NCBI RefSeq assembly: GCF_035083965.1
Contig: NC_089733.1
Span: 6,065,074 to 6,129,073, forward strand
Source: Branchiostoma lanceolatum
Taxonomy: Eukaryota > Chordata > Leptocardii > Amphioxiformes > Branchiostomatidae
Direction of reading: 5' to 3'
Length of the DNA stretch: 64,000 bases
The position numbers and the translations under genes are program-made. Position 1 is the first letter of the stretch. Each line of letters starts with the position of its first letter. The notes under the pieces are model-generated. The model was not told the DNA's origin. It saw nothing but the letters and a program-made list of their open reading frames with translations, and made no database searches. Of the stretch, positions 10,456 to 21,060 are shown piece by piece.

Positions 10456-11242
10456 CTCTTTTTTCAATCTTTTACCTTTTTGATTGGTCTAGATTTTAGG
10501 ACTCTCCGAGCAATGTAATGAATATGTTAGGAATTTCCCGTGAAATTTTAGGAAAATCTAAGCAATGTTAGAAAAACTGCAGAGAAGATTGGGGGAGATC
10601 AGGCGCAAGCATGACACGCAAATTTCTGCCTGCAGCGTTCCATATCTTTATTTTTTTCGTAATCTTTTACATTTTCCGGGGAGAGGGAGAGGGAGGGGGG
10701 GGGGGGGGGGGTTGTATTCTTATCATTACTTGTTTTAGATTTGTCTTCACTCATGTCAGAATGTCCTCTTATTACCCGACATTCCCTGTGCGCGGTGTCG
10801 GGCGCGGCGCGGTGACCACATAGCAGCCGCACTCTCTGGAGAATGCGCAGAAGTCGCGTGATGGGATATACTGTAGTTCGTAGAATTCTTCTCGGAGAAC
10901 CCTTTTCTCGGTACTAGTCTGGTGGGAGTGTAGCATGTGTGGCACAGAAAAAAAGGAGAGCTTAGGATGCAAACGTGTGGATTTGTGCGTTCGGATTGCA
11001 GGTGTCACGCGTCGCCAAGTTGCCAGCTTCTAGGCGTGCACCTGCGCTTTTCGGACAGCGCACCTGCCCTTTTCGGACAGCGCACCTGCGCTTTTCAGAC
11101 AGCGCCCAATTGTATCTGAACTACAGGAGACGATCCTCCACATTAAAACGACGTCCGAGCAGTGTTTTTGACACACTCGCCGTCTTTCCATGCATTTTTC
11201 TCTCACGAAGCTAAGGGGAAAAGTGCTCGACCACTTGCCGCT
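10413..11242. repeat. Tandem duplication, copy 2
   Basis: Second copy of 9382-10210, starting inside the intact U6 gene and ending at ACTTGCCGCT. After this point the sequences part: copy 1 runs into the U6 upstream region and copy 2 into unrelated DNA leading to the endonuclease ORF. This is what unequal exchange between two U6-bearing units would leave. Confidence 0.95.
10580..10650 (+). pseudogene. U6 snRNA 3'-half fragment 3
   Basis: Copy of fragment 2 carried by the tandem duplication; same diverged centre and disturbed 3' end, about 130 bp downstream of the intact U6 gene. Confidence 0.8.
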
Positions 11243-11605
11243 GTTATATGGGTTGTTATTTGGGTCAGCAGGCATACAACCCGCATCATCGACGCTCTCT
11301 TTGAAATGCCCCTCTGCGGAGGTCAAATAACTGCAGCCGGCTCACTCCAGAACACAGTTACGTCATGAAGCGGATTTATTCATGGCTTTGGAAAACCTTC
11401 ACAATCCAAATCATACTGACTCAAAGTCGGCACGATACTATACCACGCAGCTTAATTATCACTTGGCTACCTCTGACATGAGACTTTCTACCAGGCATTC
11501 AATAATCTAGCCGCACTACTTTATGTACCCGCGTCATACTCCCCGGGGGTCGCGGATTGAAACTGTGTTCGCCGACCTTAAACCACATTGTAGAACATTG
11601 CCCTG

Positions 11606-11983
11606 ATGGCTGACTTTAGCGCATGGAGGGATGGTTACAAGGCAAAGTTGCGCCAAAGACTGACTGAAGGGGCCTCTGTAGGTGACAGAGGGTGCCTTTT
11701 ATGGCATGGTCGATTCGATAGGGATGGCTATGGTAGGCTAAGTGTGCAGGTCGGCCCGAAATGCAGGGATGCCGCCGTGCACAGAGTGGCGTTCTACTTG
11801 TACCATGGATTTCTCGACGAAACACTACAGATTTCTCATCTTTGTCATAGAAAAAACTGCATTGCTGCTCCTCACTTGTCTATGGAGCCAGCGTCTATTA
11901 ATAATGAACGTCAGGTTTGCGTTCACAGTAGCTATGGTGGTTGTCGCACCCACGAAGGGTACAGGGATTGTGTCTTGCGATGA
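11606..11983 (+). CDS. His-Cys-box (I-PpoI-like) nuclease domain protein, 125 aa
   Basis: Single-exon frame from ATG to TGA. C30 in GCLLWHG and the following GYGR resemble the start of the zinc-binding loop of His-Cys-box homing endonucleases. The block from H78 reads SHLCHRKNC...PHL...N99...C105...C113...H116...C122. Spacing from H78 to C80, C85, H90 and N99 (+2, +7, +12, +21) equals that of I-PpoI H98, C100, C105, H110 and N119. The catalytic His, the metal-binding Asn and both zinc sites therefore appear present. Family knowledge: these enzymes cut DNA through a beta-beta-alpha metal motif. The ORF lies just past the U6 duplication and upstream of a C tract. Whether it is a host gene, part of a mobile element or a decaying copy cannot be told; I see no intron or terminal repeats. 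Confidence concerns the domain, not the biological role. Confidence 0.75.
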   Translation: MADFSAWRDGYKAKLRQRLTEGASVGDRGCLLWHGRFDRDGYGRLSVQVGPKCRDAAVHRVAFYLYHGFLDETLQISHLCHRKNCIAAPHLSMEPASINNERQVCVHSSYGGCRTHEGYRDCVLR

Positions 11984-12235
11984 ATACCCCCCCCCCCCCC
12001 CCCCCCCCCAATCCAACTAACGTGTTCCACAAGAGCTAGTCTAAGAGGAGACATCCTTGTCTTTTCTAAGTCAGGAACACACGTTTTTAACTTAACTACT
12101 GTCATTCTTTACCTCTGGGCCTGGGCGTTTTTCTGGCATCACTCTACATCTTAGTTCCAAAACATGGTATTTAGAATACAAAGCATGCCATAGCGTTTAA
12201 ACTCACTGTTTAAGCGCATAAATTTGTGGGAACTA
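11984..12235. other. C tract and unassigned spacer
   Basis: About 26 C residues near 11985-12009, then about 225 bp with no recognisable gene, up to the target-site duplication of the LINE. Confidence 0.6.
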
Positions 12236-12250
12236 CTATTTCTAGACTTT
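12236..12250. repeat. Left target-site duplication of the LINE (15 bp)
   Basis: CTATTTCTAGACTTT is repeated exactly at 17656-17670 on the other side of the element. The poly-T (minus-strand poly-A) tail starts immediately after this copy. Confidence 0.9.
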
Positions 12251-12728
12251 TTTTTTTGACTGAAGTCACTTTATTCTCAGATCAGATCAGCATTAACATA
12301 CAGCGTTTTCAAATTTCAAAGTCTGTTCGGTTCATAACAAATGTAAGTTGTATCACAAGTAAGTAAACAAAATGAATACATGTCTATTTTCGCACTATGT
12401 CTATTTAACGTTCGATGCATCCCAACAGATGTAAGTTGTATCACAAGTAAGTCATGTATAACCAGTAATTATATGGCAAAATCATGCGTATTAACATCTA
12501 AACGTCCAGACACAGGTATATTTCGCACTTTGTCTATTCAACGTTCGATACACTACTTGTCTTCTCCGCATGGAGGCGCTTACACTAGGTAGTTTTGTTT
12601 CTTCATAAGTAAGTTCAAATTGGCAGTCAGGTTACATATTCGACGTTTCAAGTACTATAACAGCGGTAACAAACCTGCTGTTCACAACAGTGCTTAGTAA
12701 CATACTAAGGACCTTAGCACTACGTCTT

Positions 12729-15700
12729 CTATAGCACATCTTCAAGAGATTGAAATTCAGGGATATTGCAGTACATGTACATGATAGTATCATAAAGGTC
12801 TGATAGGAAAATATACATGGGTTTGGATATGTTATTTCTGTCTTTGTTGTAGTACCAGTTCTTAAATATTGCGTACTTCGCTATGCTTAAAAGTAGGTTT
12901 GGTATAGACAAGTTATTACAAGTGGGTATCGCAAAAATAATTGTTCTAAGCGTAATATCAAATGTCCGCAAATTAGCCTTTCTGAGGAGAGTTGTGAAGT
13001 CTCCCCAGAAGTCTTCTACTCGTTTGCATTTGATGAACATGTGTTCATAATCCTCTATTTCGTTGCAGATACTACACAGTGGTGACAACTTCTTCCAAGT
13101 GTGTAGACGTTTACCACACGGCACAATATTATGTAATAGTTTATAATTAAATTCTAATATCTGTACCTAATACATTTGTTGTGTGACAGTGTTTTCCAGA
13201 TGTTATTCCAATCTATAACTTTATCAGAAAAAACCTTTTACCAATAAGCTTGGGAAGTGGGTATCGTATGAGTTTTGGCAAGATATAGGAAGTACAGATA
13301 TTTGCTATTAAGTTTTACAATTGGTGTTTTACTTAAGTTGATCCAGATCATATGATCTTCCTTGCATATTTTCATCTTGAAGTTTTTGTTTAACCAAAAC
13401 CTATCATTATTTACTTTAACAGGATCCGCCTTCCCTCCTCCAAGTTCCTGCCAGGCCAGGACTACTTCCCTATAAAAGGGTGGGAGATTCGTCAGGGGTA
13501 GGGCATCTCTTTCAGCATTTAAGTTACCTCTGAAAAAGTTGAAGTGTTTTCCAAGTTTTGCAATAAAATGTAGGGGTATTACTTGCCATCGTCGTATATC
13601 TTTTTGATCTGTCTGTATTAGTCTCTTAACCCACGCTGTTTGTAAACTTTTACATTTTAAATGTATATCAATCATTTTAATCCCTCCTTCTGTGTAATTG
13701 CGGTACAGGGTTTGACGCTTAATCTTATCAGGCTTGTTGTCCCAAAGGAATGAGAAGGTTAATTTTTCAATTTTCTTAAGGACCCAATTAGGAGTCGAGA
13801 TCATAGACATGTTGTAAATAACTTGTGATAAACCTAAAGTTTTTATGACAAGACATTTTCCAAAAAGGGTTAGTTTACGTTTCTGCCATCTTTGAAACAA
13901 ATAATCAATTTTATTTATCCGTTTCTCCCAATTTAGGGTTTCACATGCCTGTTCCGAGAGACTAAAATGTAGTCCAAGGGATTTCATCGGTGTTTCCGGC
14001 CATGAAATACCGAAGGGTTTATCCATGCAGTTATGAAATGATCCAATCCATAACACTTCGCATTTTCCAGGATTTAGTTTGGGTCCTGCAACTTTGCTAA
14101 AGTTTTCAACAATATGAAGGGCGTTACGTATTGATTGGTCGTCTGACAAGAAAAGTGTTGTGTCGTCAGCTACTTGACTAATTTTTAATTCATATTCAGA
14201 ATCATAAACATTTACATTAAGACCTTTAATCTGGTCTGTATGTCGAACTTTCAGAGCTAATATTTCTACCACTAGATTAAATAAGAGAGAGGAGAGTGGG
14301 CAGCCCTGCCGGATGCCACGCTGGAGCTGTAAAAAGGCTGTCTTCCAGCCAAAGTTGGATATACTACATTCTATGTTAGTGTACATCATTTAAACCAAGG
14401 AGGTTAAATTAGGTCCGAACCCAAATTTCTGAAGGGTTTTATACATAAAATCCCAGTTGACATTATCGAACGCCTTTTGGAAGTCGAGGCAAAGGATATC
14501 TCCAGGAATATTATAATGGTTGCAAAAAAATATCACATCATGCAAGACACGGACATTTTGTCCAATGAATCTTGATTTCAAATACGCTGTTTGATCGTTA
14601 GAGATAATGGTTGGGAGAGCTGTCTGAAGTCTCTTCGCCAGAACAGCTGCCAACATCTTATAATGCGTATTGAGGAGGCTAATGGGTCTCCAGTTGGCGA
14701 GATCTTTTCTGTCTCCTTTCTTGAAAATAAGTCTAAGGATTGCTCTTTTTTGAGACGGGGACATACATCCCTTCTCTATAGAATCTTGGAGAGCGTCAAA
14801 AACATGATCTCCTATACTATTCCAGAAAGTGAGATAGAACTCTGCAGGGAGTCCGTCTGTTCCTGGGGTTCTATTAGGTTTCATGGCTTTTAAGGCCTCA
14901 AAGTATTCCTCCTTTTCCAATGGTTTCTCTAGGGTCAGTTCTTGATGTTCAGAAAGGCTGGATTCTAGCTCAACAGTCTCTAGAAACATGTCAATTTCAT
15001 TGTTAGAGACTGGGTTATCTGTGGTATACAGGCGTTCATAGAAGGATTTTTCTAACTGTAGAATTTTCCCCTGATCTGTTACATCGATGTCGCCATCTGT
15101 CAATTTAGTAATATTGTTATTTGCAGCTTGCCATTTTTCAAGGTTGAGGAAGTAAGAGAGGGATTTTTCCCCTTTCACAACCCATGCTGCTCTTGCTCTA
15201 ATTTGAGCACCTCTAGCCTTTGACTGGTAATTTTTTTCAATCTTAGATTTTACAAGAGTGTATTCATTTAAGATGGTTTCGTCCAGGTTACCATCCATTC
15301 TTTGATCTAGTTCCAATAGTCTTTTTTCCAAATAAATGAGATCTTCTTTCATTAATGTGGCTTTCTGTTTACAATAGAGGATGGAGACTTCCTTGATTCG
15401 TTTTTTAATAAGTTCCCATAGGAGCTGTTTAGAAATATGTGTTTTTGTATTCCAATGTTACATCTGAAATAGAGTTTTTGACACCATTCACAAAATCCTG
15501 ATCGGAAAGATATGTTGTATTAAGCCGCCAGAGTCCTGGTCCGCGCTTTTGTTCATTTAGTTGTATTTTAAGGAAGATAGCTTTATGATCCGATTTAATG
15601 GATGGCTTAATACAGCACTGTACAACGTGGTCAATAAAAGAATTTTGAATTAACCAGAAATCTATTCTGGAGGACACTGGAACCGGATTCTTCCTTCTCC

Positions 15701-16250
15701 AGGTATATTGTGTGCTCTGGGGGTGGCATTTTCGCCAGATGTCGACCAGATGCAGATTTTGTTTTAAATTAATCAAGGAATTCCCACATGTGGATGTTTT
15801 CAATGGATGCTTTGATTGCCTATCTAACACACTGTCATTTAAGGCATTAAAGTCCCCACCTGCAATTAAGTTAGTGACTTGATTGTCATTAACCCAATCG
15901 CAGAGATCGCTGGAGAATTTCCCTCTTTCAGTGCGATCATTTGGAGCATACACATTAAGGATACAGAGATCTTGCAATATAACAATCAATTTCCTTCCAT
16001 CATTTCCTCTTAGTACATTAATAACATCAACGTCAAGACCTTTCCTGAACAGTATAGAGACTCCTCGACTGTGGCTATTTCCAAAGGCATGATATTGTAG
16101 ACCACACCAATCTAGTTCTAGCTCATGTTCAAGGTCATGTGTAAAAAAAAGTCTCCTGGAGGAGGAAGATATCTACTTTCTGATGAATTAACCACTGGTA
16201 AACAGTAGCGCGTTTACGTTTGTTACGTAATCCGCGAACATTTAAAGAGA
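12729..16250 (-). pseudogene. LINE ORF2: endonuclease-reverse transcriptase, frameshifted
   Basis: Open pieces are 15989-15429 (endonuclease with LNVYAPNDRTERGKF, GGDFNALND and SDHKAIF), 15352-14390 (RT N-terminus with GTDGLPAEFY and motif A FQKAFDNVNW), 14389-13238 (motif B RQGCPLSSLLFNLVVE, motif C VADDTTLF) and 13124-12729 (C-terminal CSIC...H...C motif). Lesions: a frameshift in a T run near 16145, one near 15440, a TAA nonsense codon at 14392-14390 in otherwise continuous RT, and a broken stretch at about 13235-13125. Motif C reads VADD where most relatives have F/YADD. Confidence 0.88.
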
Positions 16251-16328
16251 GAAGACTGAGGTTAGAGGTCATGAATGTATGACTTACAGTAACATGGGTC
16301 TCACTGACAGGTCAGGTCTTGATTCTCC

Positions 16329-17411
16329 TTAAGATTCACCGGAACTGGCACTGGAGGAAGAGTCACCATGAGTGTCAGTGTGTTTTCTAGTGGCGTTGCG
16401 ACTATTCGCTAATAGTTTGTCGATGCGTTGTCCCAGCGCTCGGTCAGGGCTTGTCGCCGTCGAGGGGGGGTTCTTCTTTGTCGCACTTCTTGTTGGCACA
16501 GTTGTAACGGTGGATCCTTGTGTTGTCTGGGTTTTTCTCCTGTTTCTTCGTGCTCTCGGTGCAGGGAAGTCGGTGATTTGGCTTTGCTTTCCTCCTTTCT
16601 GCTTGTTTTTCGCGGGCACATCGCTGTGTTCTTCTTGTTCTGGTGAGCTGGGGGAAAGCTGAACATATGCTGTGCTGACTTGACTCCGCTTTTCTTTGCT
16701 GAGCCCTTCTTCCCTGCGTGTTGTATCAACGTTGAGATGTGGGACAGGGGTGGGGGCCACACGAACACTGTCCTCGTTAACTGGTCGTGGTCGAGGTAAG
16801 GTGTGCGGCGGAGGGACTTTGGGTTGGTCCCGGTAGAAGACTTTGGCCCTCCATCGCCCCCCAAGCCCCACGAATCTTGGAATGTGTTCAGTAGGGTTGG
16901 TCAGAATAGCCATAAAGGCAAATCGGTCTCCAGTTTCACAGTTGGTAAGTTTGCCGTCGACTCGAAGCATTTCACGCTTCAGAGGTCCAAGAAGTTTGAC
17001 CCCATAGCTTTTCAGACCAGACGCTATGACTCCATCGTCATCGTCTCGGACGTCGACCGTGATTCTAACTCCATTACGCTGCTGAAAAGGGTGATTGTCA
17101 CTTATTTCCACATATTTGTCGCGAAGGCTAATCCCGGACGCGATGAGAGAGGCGCGTTCCTCTGGATCACGTAGGTAGAGACGCCATAACCCGCGAACCT
17201 GTTGAATCCCGGCTATGTTTGACGATTGAACACAGCGCGCTACGGCTTTGTAGACCTCGACATTCGTGAAGTAAGTCTCGGACGAACTAACAGCATGAAC
17301 ATCCTTCTCCAGGAAGAAAACTGGTTTGCAGGAGGATGCTGGCGGTGCGTTAGGGGCCGTCGGCGCGGTGTCTATGGCCTTGCCATCCATAACTGCTGAC
17401 GCATAGCTCAT
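16329..17411 (-). CDS. LINE ORF1 protein, 360 aa
   Basis: Begins MSYASAVMDGKAIDTAP and is uninterrupted to its stop, just upstream of ORF2. The N-terminal half (aa ~40-200) looks like the nucleic-acid-binding region of Tx1-type ORF1 proteins. The C-terminal half is basic and Ser/Pro/Thr-rich. I see no zinc knuckle. By family knowledge ORF1 products coat LINE RNA. It stays open although ORF2 is broken. Confidence 0.7.
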   Translation of the reverse strand: MSYASAVMDGKAIDTAPTAPNAPPASSCKPVFFLEKDVHAVSSSETYFTNVEVYKAVARCVQSSNIAGIQQVRGLWRLYLRDPEERASLIASGISLRDKYVEISDNHPFQQRNGVRITVDVRDDDDGVIASGLKSYGVKLLGPLKREMLRVDGKLTNCETGDRFAFMAILTNPTEHIPRFVGLGGRWRAKVFYRDQPKVPPPHTLPRPRPVNEDSVRVAPTPVPHLNVDTTRREEGLSKEKRSQVSTAYVQLSPSSPEQEEHSDVPAKNKQKGGKQSQITDFPAPRARRNRRKTQTTQGSTVTTVPTRSATKKNPPSTATSPDRALGQRIDKLLANSRNATRKHTDTHGDSSSSASSGES

Positions 17412-17655
17412 GACTATCGGTGGGGAGGGGGTTAGTGGTCGTTGTTGTACTGGTCGAGAAAAAAAAGTTCAGCAAGGAATTGTAGGAGAGGTTGTGCACA
17501 CTACCTGGTCTATGAACCTTGCCAGAGGTGTTGAGGAACGGATGAGACGGGAAAATACTGAGAAAAGGCTGAAAAAAAGTAAGAAAAGCGCTGAAAAGGA
17601 CAGAGCTCTAGAAGAGGCAGCTAGCCACCTCGCAAGGCATTCTGGTTCTCTGGTT

Positions 17656-17670
17656 CTATTTCTAGACTTT
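17656..17670. repeat. Right target-site duplication of the LINE
   Basis: Second copy of CTATTTCTAGACTTT, at the 5' end of the minus-strand LINE. Together with 12236-12250 it fixes the insertion as 12251-17655. Confidence 0.9.
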
Positions 17671-18720
17671 AGTCTTTGGTATTTTTTCATAAGGGGGAAA
17701 TATTGAATTATGGGTGTTTTAGTGGAAAAAATTATTTTCCAGAACTTTTTAAACACGTTTAGGAGGTAATATTTACCTTCACCTTGTTTGGTGTGGCCTT
17801 GATGAAACTTTGACATAATCATATTTTTGGCCCCTAGTTTAACTATCTAATGATAATGTTGATTTAATCCATTTGAATGGTCTCCATTAGTTACAGTACA
17901 TGAAACTTCACTACTGTAGTCGTAATTACAACAACGCATTACATTACTAAACATGATAACTAGGTAATGTTTAAGTTGTTTTCGACCATTAGATACGCTT
18001 AACAAGGGATTTTCCGATATTCCACCACAAAGAAAAACGACAGGGTCGGTTTCTTGACACGTATGGGCGTTTATTTCTGTTGTGCGATGTAACGCGGGGT
18101 TTTAAGTACGTCTGGCTGTCCCAACAAGGAGAATCTCAGCTAACTGGTTCTCCTGAAGAAATGTGCTGTTTACACAGACCATGCAGAGTTCAGACAGCAA
18201 ATTCCTGGTGACTGTCGACTGTTAAATCTTTCGTTGTTCTGACGTCAATACAATTGTTTCTACTCTGGCGGCTGTAGTCTCAACCACCGCTGATAATGTG
18301 GTGTACTTTCTTTAAACGGAGAACTGTTCTATATAACGTCCTTATACTCTATGGAACATGGCACCGCGTAAAAGAGCGCGCCGCTTCCGGGTTCGCCTAG
18401 TTGTGCTCTGGACACCGTGAGAGACGGACGCATGGAAAAGGCGCTCCCGCAAGTCCGTTGTCTAACTTCTGAAATGCTATGAATTGCATATCCTACACTT
18501 CAAGGGGCCATCTTATGATGGCATGAAGAATAAAGGGAGTCGTTTCCCCGTTCCATACAACCTGTCCTATCCGTGTACGTGCACCAGCAGTCTAAATGCA
18601 TATGGAGTAGTTTTACTGCATAAATAACATCGTCATGTCATGGGCCATTATCAGAGAATGACCCCTTCTTTTCTGAGAAAGATCGGAATGCCGCTTTCAC
18701 CGCAATCTTTCGTCTGAGAT
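17671..18720. other. Noncoding stretch with repeat block Z
   Basis: No coding exon recognised. 18175-18310 belongs to a dispersed block (here Z; CAGAGTTCAGACAGC...CTGGTGACT.TCGACTGTT) also found near 24865, 27150 and 31250. 18360-18450 is GC-rich. Confidence 0.4.
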
Positions 18721-18727
18721 GGGATAA

Positions 18728-18805
18728 TGCTTGAAAAACCTGTCAAAAAGTCAGCGGCGCACCGGCACGGAGACCGCAAACGGGCTGATGGTAACGCATC
18801 GACTT
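18728..18805 (+). other. Possible first coding exon (weak)
   Basis: An ATG at about 18728 opens a short frame (MLEKPVKKSAAHRHGDRK...) ending at a strong donor, GACTTG|GTAAGTT, near 18806. No downstream exon was found, so this could be chance. Base composition just upstream is GC-rich, as at a promoter. Confidence 0.25.
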
Positions 18806-19454
18806 GGTAAGTTCCTCCGCTTGTTTCGTAAGCCTGTTTATGAACAAAAGCACCACATGTTTTGGCATTATAACATTAGCTGTGAACGTAAGCAAATGAG
18901 GAAAGTAAATTTGATGGGGAACATCATAGGTCTAGCTATGAAAACGTTGTGATTTGTATATCAGTTGGCCTGGGGGTGAGGGTGCAAGGGTCATAGTGCA
19001 CGTTCCTGCAACAGCTGACGGCAACTTCGTAGGGCGGCAATGTACCCCATGCTGGAGGAAAACCCCACGTCATCTCAACTTTCAGTCTCGACAAGATGTC
19101 GAAAGAAAACAGAAACGTCATTACCGATCTGTTTCATTCAAAGTACTAGTAGGGCGATTTCGCAAACGTACGGGATTTTCAGTGCCGTCGAACAACCTGA
19201 CTGTTTGTTATCAGAAGCTATAACTTTCTTTTCTACAAATAGACATCTTTATGAAAATTCTTGTGCTTCTTGAATTAACCCTCATCCATGTTCCAAGCCA
19301 AGTGTATATATTGACATGGATGCCTGTACTTATTTTGGAGAAAAGACACTAAAATATATTGGAGGCATAGTGAAAACGCACCGTATATTCGAACCCACAT
19401 GTTGACAAGAAGCTACTGTAACTGCAAAGAAAAACAAATAAATATCCATGTATG

Positions 19455-21060
19455 CTCTGGATACATGACATAAGTTGAAACTTGCAACAGATGGTTTTAA
19501 CTTCAATAGCGAATTTATGTTAATTTGACGTTACTACCAACCTAGTTATGATGTAAAAGTTATAATGTACACCACCATGGTTTGACAATGTCTAGTAGAA
19601 TTGAAGAGTATTACAGTTATCTCTAAAACCTTTCTACTAGGGAAATTCTCAAAATTGTAACTGTTATGAGTCAAAGTCAAACTATGAAGAGACATGGCCT
19701 CAAAATTTAGTAACCTGTCAAATATGATAACCATGATATGATAACTGTTGATTGAACCATAGGGTTGCACATGAAAGCTATTAGCTGTGCACAAATATCT
19801 GCATAACTACATGTACATAGACTGCAGCAGTGAGATTATACACATATAACATTACTGAAATCCATTACTTCTGTGTAGACTTGAAGGAAAGAGTGCTAAA
19901 AGCAAGTAAATTTTGGAAAGACAAAAAAGACATGGTGACTTTTGCTTTTAAGTGTGCTAACCAATGCAAAGTATGCAATACTTGTGCACTCAGTGTTACT
20001 CATCTGCATATCATCAAGGGGATTACAACCAAACCTTCTTGCCAACATACACTGCTATTTATCCATACATCATTGTTTCATAATTGCAAATAGTAGGGTT
20101 CAAAGTCACAAAATTATTACCTATGTCCTCACAAAAGTATATTACCTATGTACCTAGGTCACCCTGTAATAGCATCAGTCTCATTGTACATTTCCTTTCT
20201 CCATACAGAACACAAATGCACTGACTCTATGACAGACCCCTAATGCTGACAAATGTACCAGAACATCCTGAGAGACAAGAGCAGTATCCATCAAGGTGGC
20301 TATAGAGTACCTACATCTAATTATAGGACAGGACATGACAGGAGTTGGAACTTGCAAAAGATGGTTTAAATCCCAATTGCAAATTTACATCAATACCAAT
20401 CTAGAGTAGAGTAGAGTTATCTAGTTATCATGTAGTACATATGTACAGCACAGCAATACTTGACAAACTGTCTATTAAAATTCAAGAGTATTACAGGCAA
20501 TTTACATCTCTAAATCTTTGCTGTTAGCAAAATTCTCATACTTGTATATCATTGAGTCAAACTGTGTGAAAGGATATGGCCTCTAGATATGCTAACCTAT
20601 AATGATAACTGTTTTGTAACAATGCTTGCAACCATCAAGGTATAAGTTTCTTGATAATAAGTGTTAGCAATAATGCTATATAGCTGTAGTAAAACGAATG
20701 CCTTCATAACTACATAGTGATGAAAACTGTAGCATGGACATTATATACACATGCATTACTCAATGGCACCAGTTCTGTATAAAGGTGAAGAAATGAAATC
20801 TATAAACAATTTCATTTTGGGAAGAAATGATGACTTGTGCTTTTAATTGTGTTAACTGGTGCAACAATTGTGCTCTTATCACACATCCTTACATACCCTG
20901 CTATTGATACCTTTACTTCAGACAATACACTCTGTGTTACATATTGTTGCAAAGAGTAAGGTACAAAGTTATAAAAGTATGTTACCTATAGCATCAGTCT
21001 CATTGTACAAGCTTCTTTCTCCATGCAGAACACATATGCCCTGACTCAATCTCAATCTAG
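19455..21060. repeat. Diverged direct duplication (~850-bp unit, two copies)
   Basis: 19455-20230 and about 20325-21060 share a colinear series of short matches: GACATGACA..AGTTG.AACTTGCAA.AGATGGTTT, AAGAGTATTACAG, GAGTCAAACT, ATAACTGTT, CATCAGTCTCATTGTACA and CAGAACACA.ATGC.CTGACTC. Divergence is high with many indels. No coding content recognised. Confidence 0.75.

Larger units (their letters stand above)
12251..17655 (-). mobile_element. Complete Tx1/L1-like non-LTR retrotransposon (5.4 kb), disabled
   Basis: Bounded by a 15-bp duplication. Minus-strand order: 5'UTR (17655-17412), ORF1 (17411-16329), ORF2 with endonuclease, reverse transcriptase and a C-terminal cysteine motif (about 16250-12729), 3'UTR with partial direct repeats, AATAAA at 12275-12270 and a short A tail. 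The two-ORF layout, apurinic-type endonuclease and RT wording (NWRPISLLN, FQKAFDNVNW) suggest the L1/Tx1 clade. ORF1 is open but ORF2 has several frameshifts and a nonsense codon, so it cannot move on its own. Confidence 0.9.

Noticed and set aside
9534..11368. Small ORFs of 60-98 aa in the U6 flanks
   Set aside because: They repeat only because the DNA is duplicated. They contain G-run low complexity and no known domain, and there is no frame conservation beyond the DNA identity.
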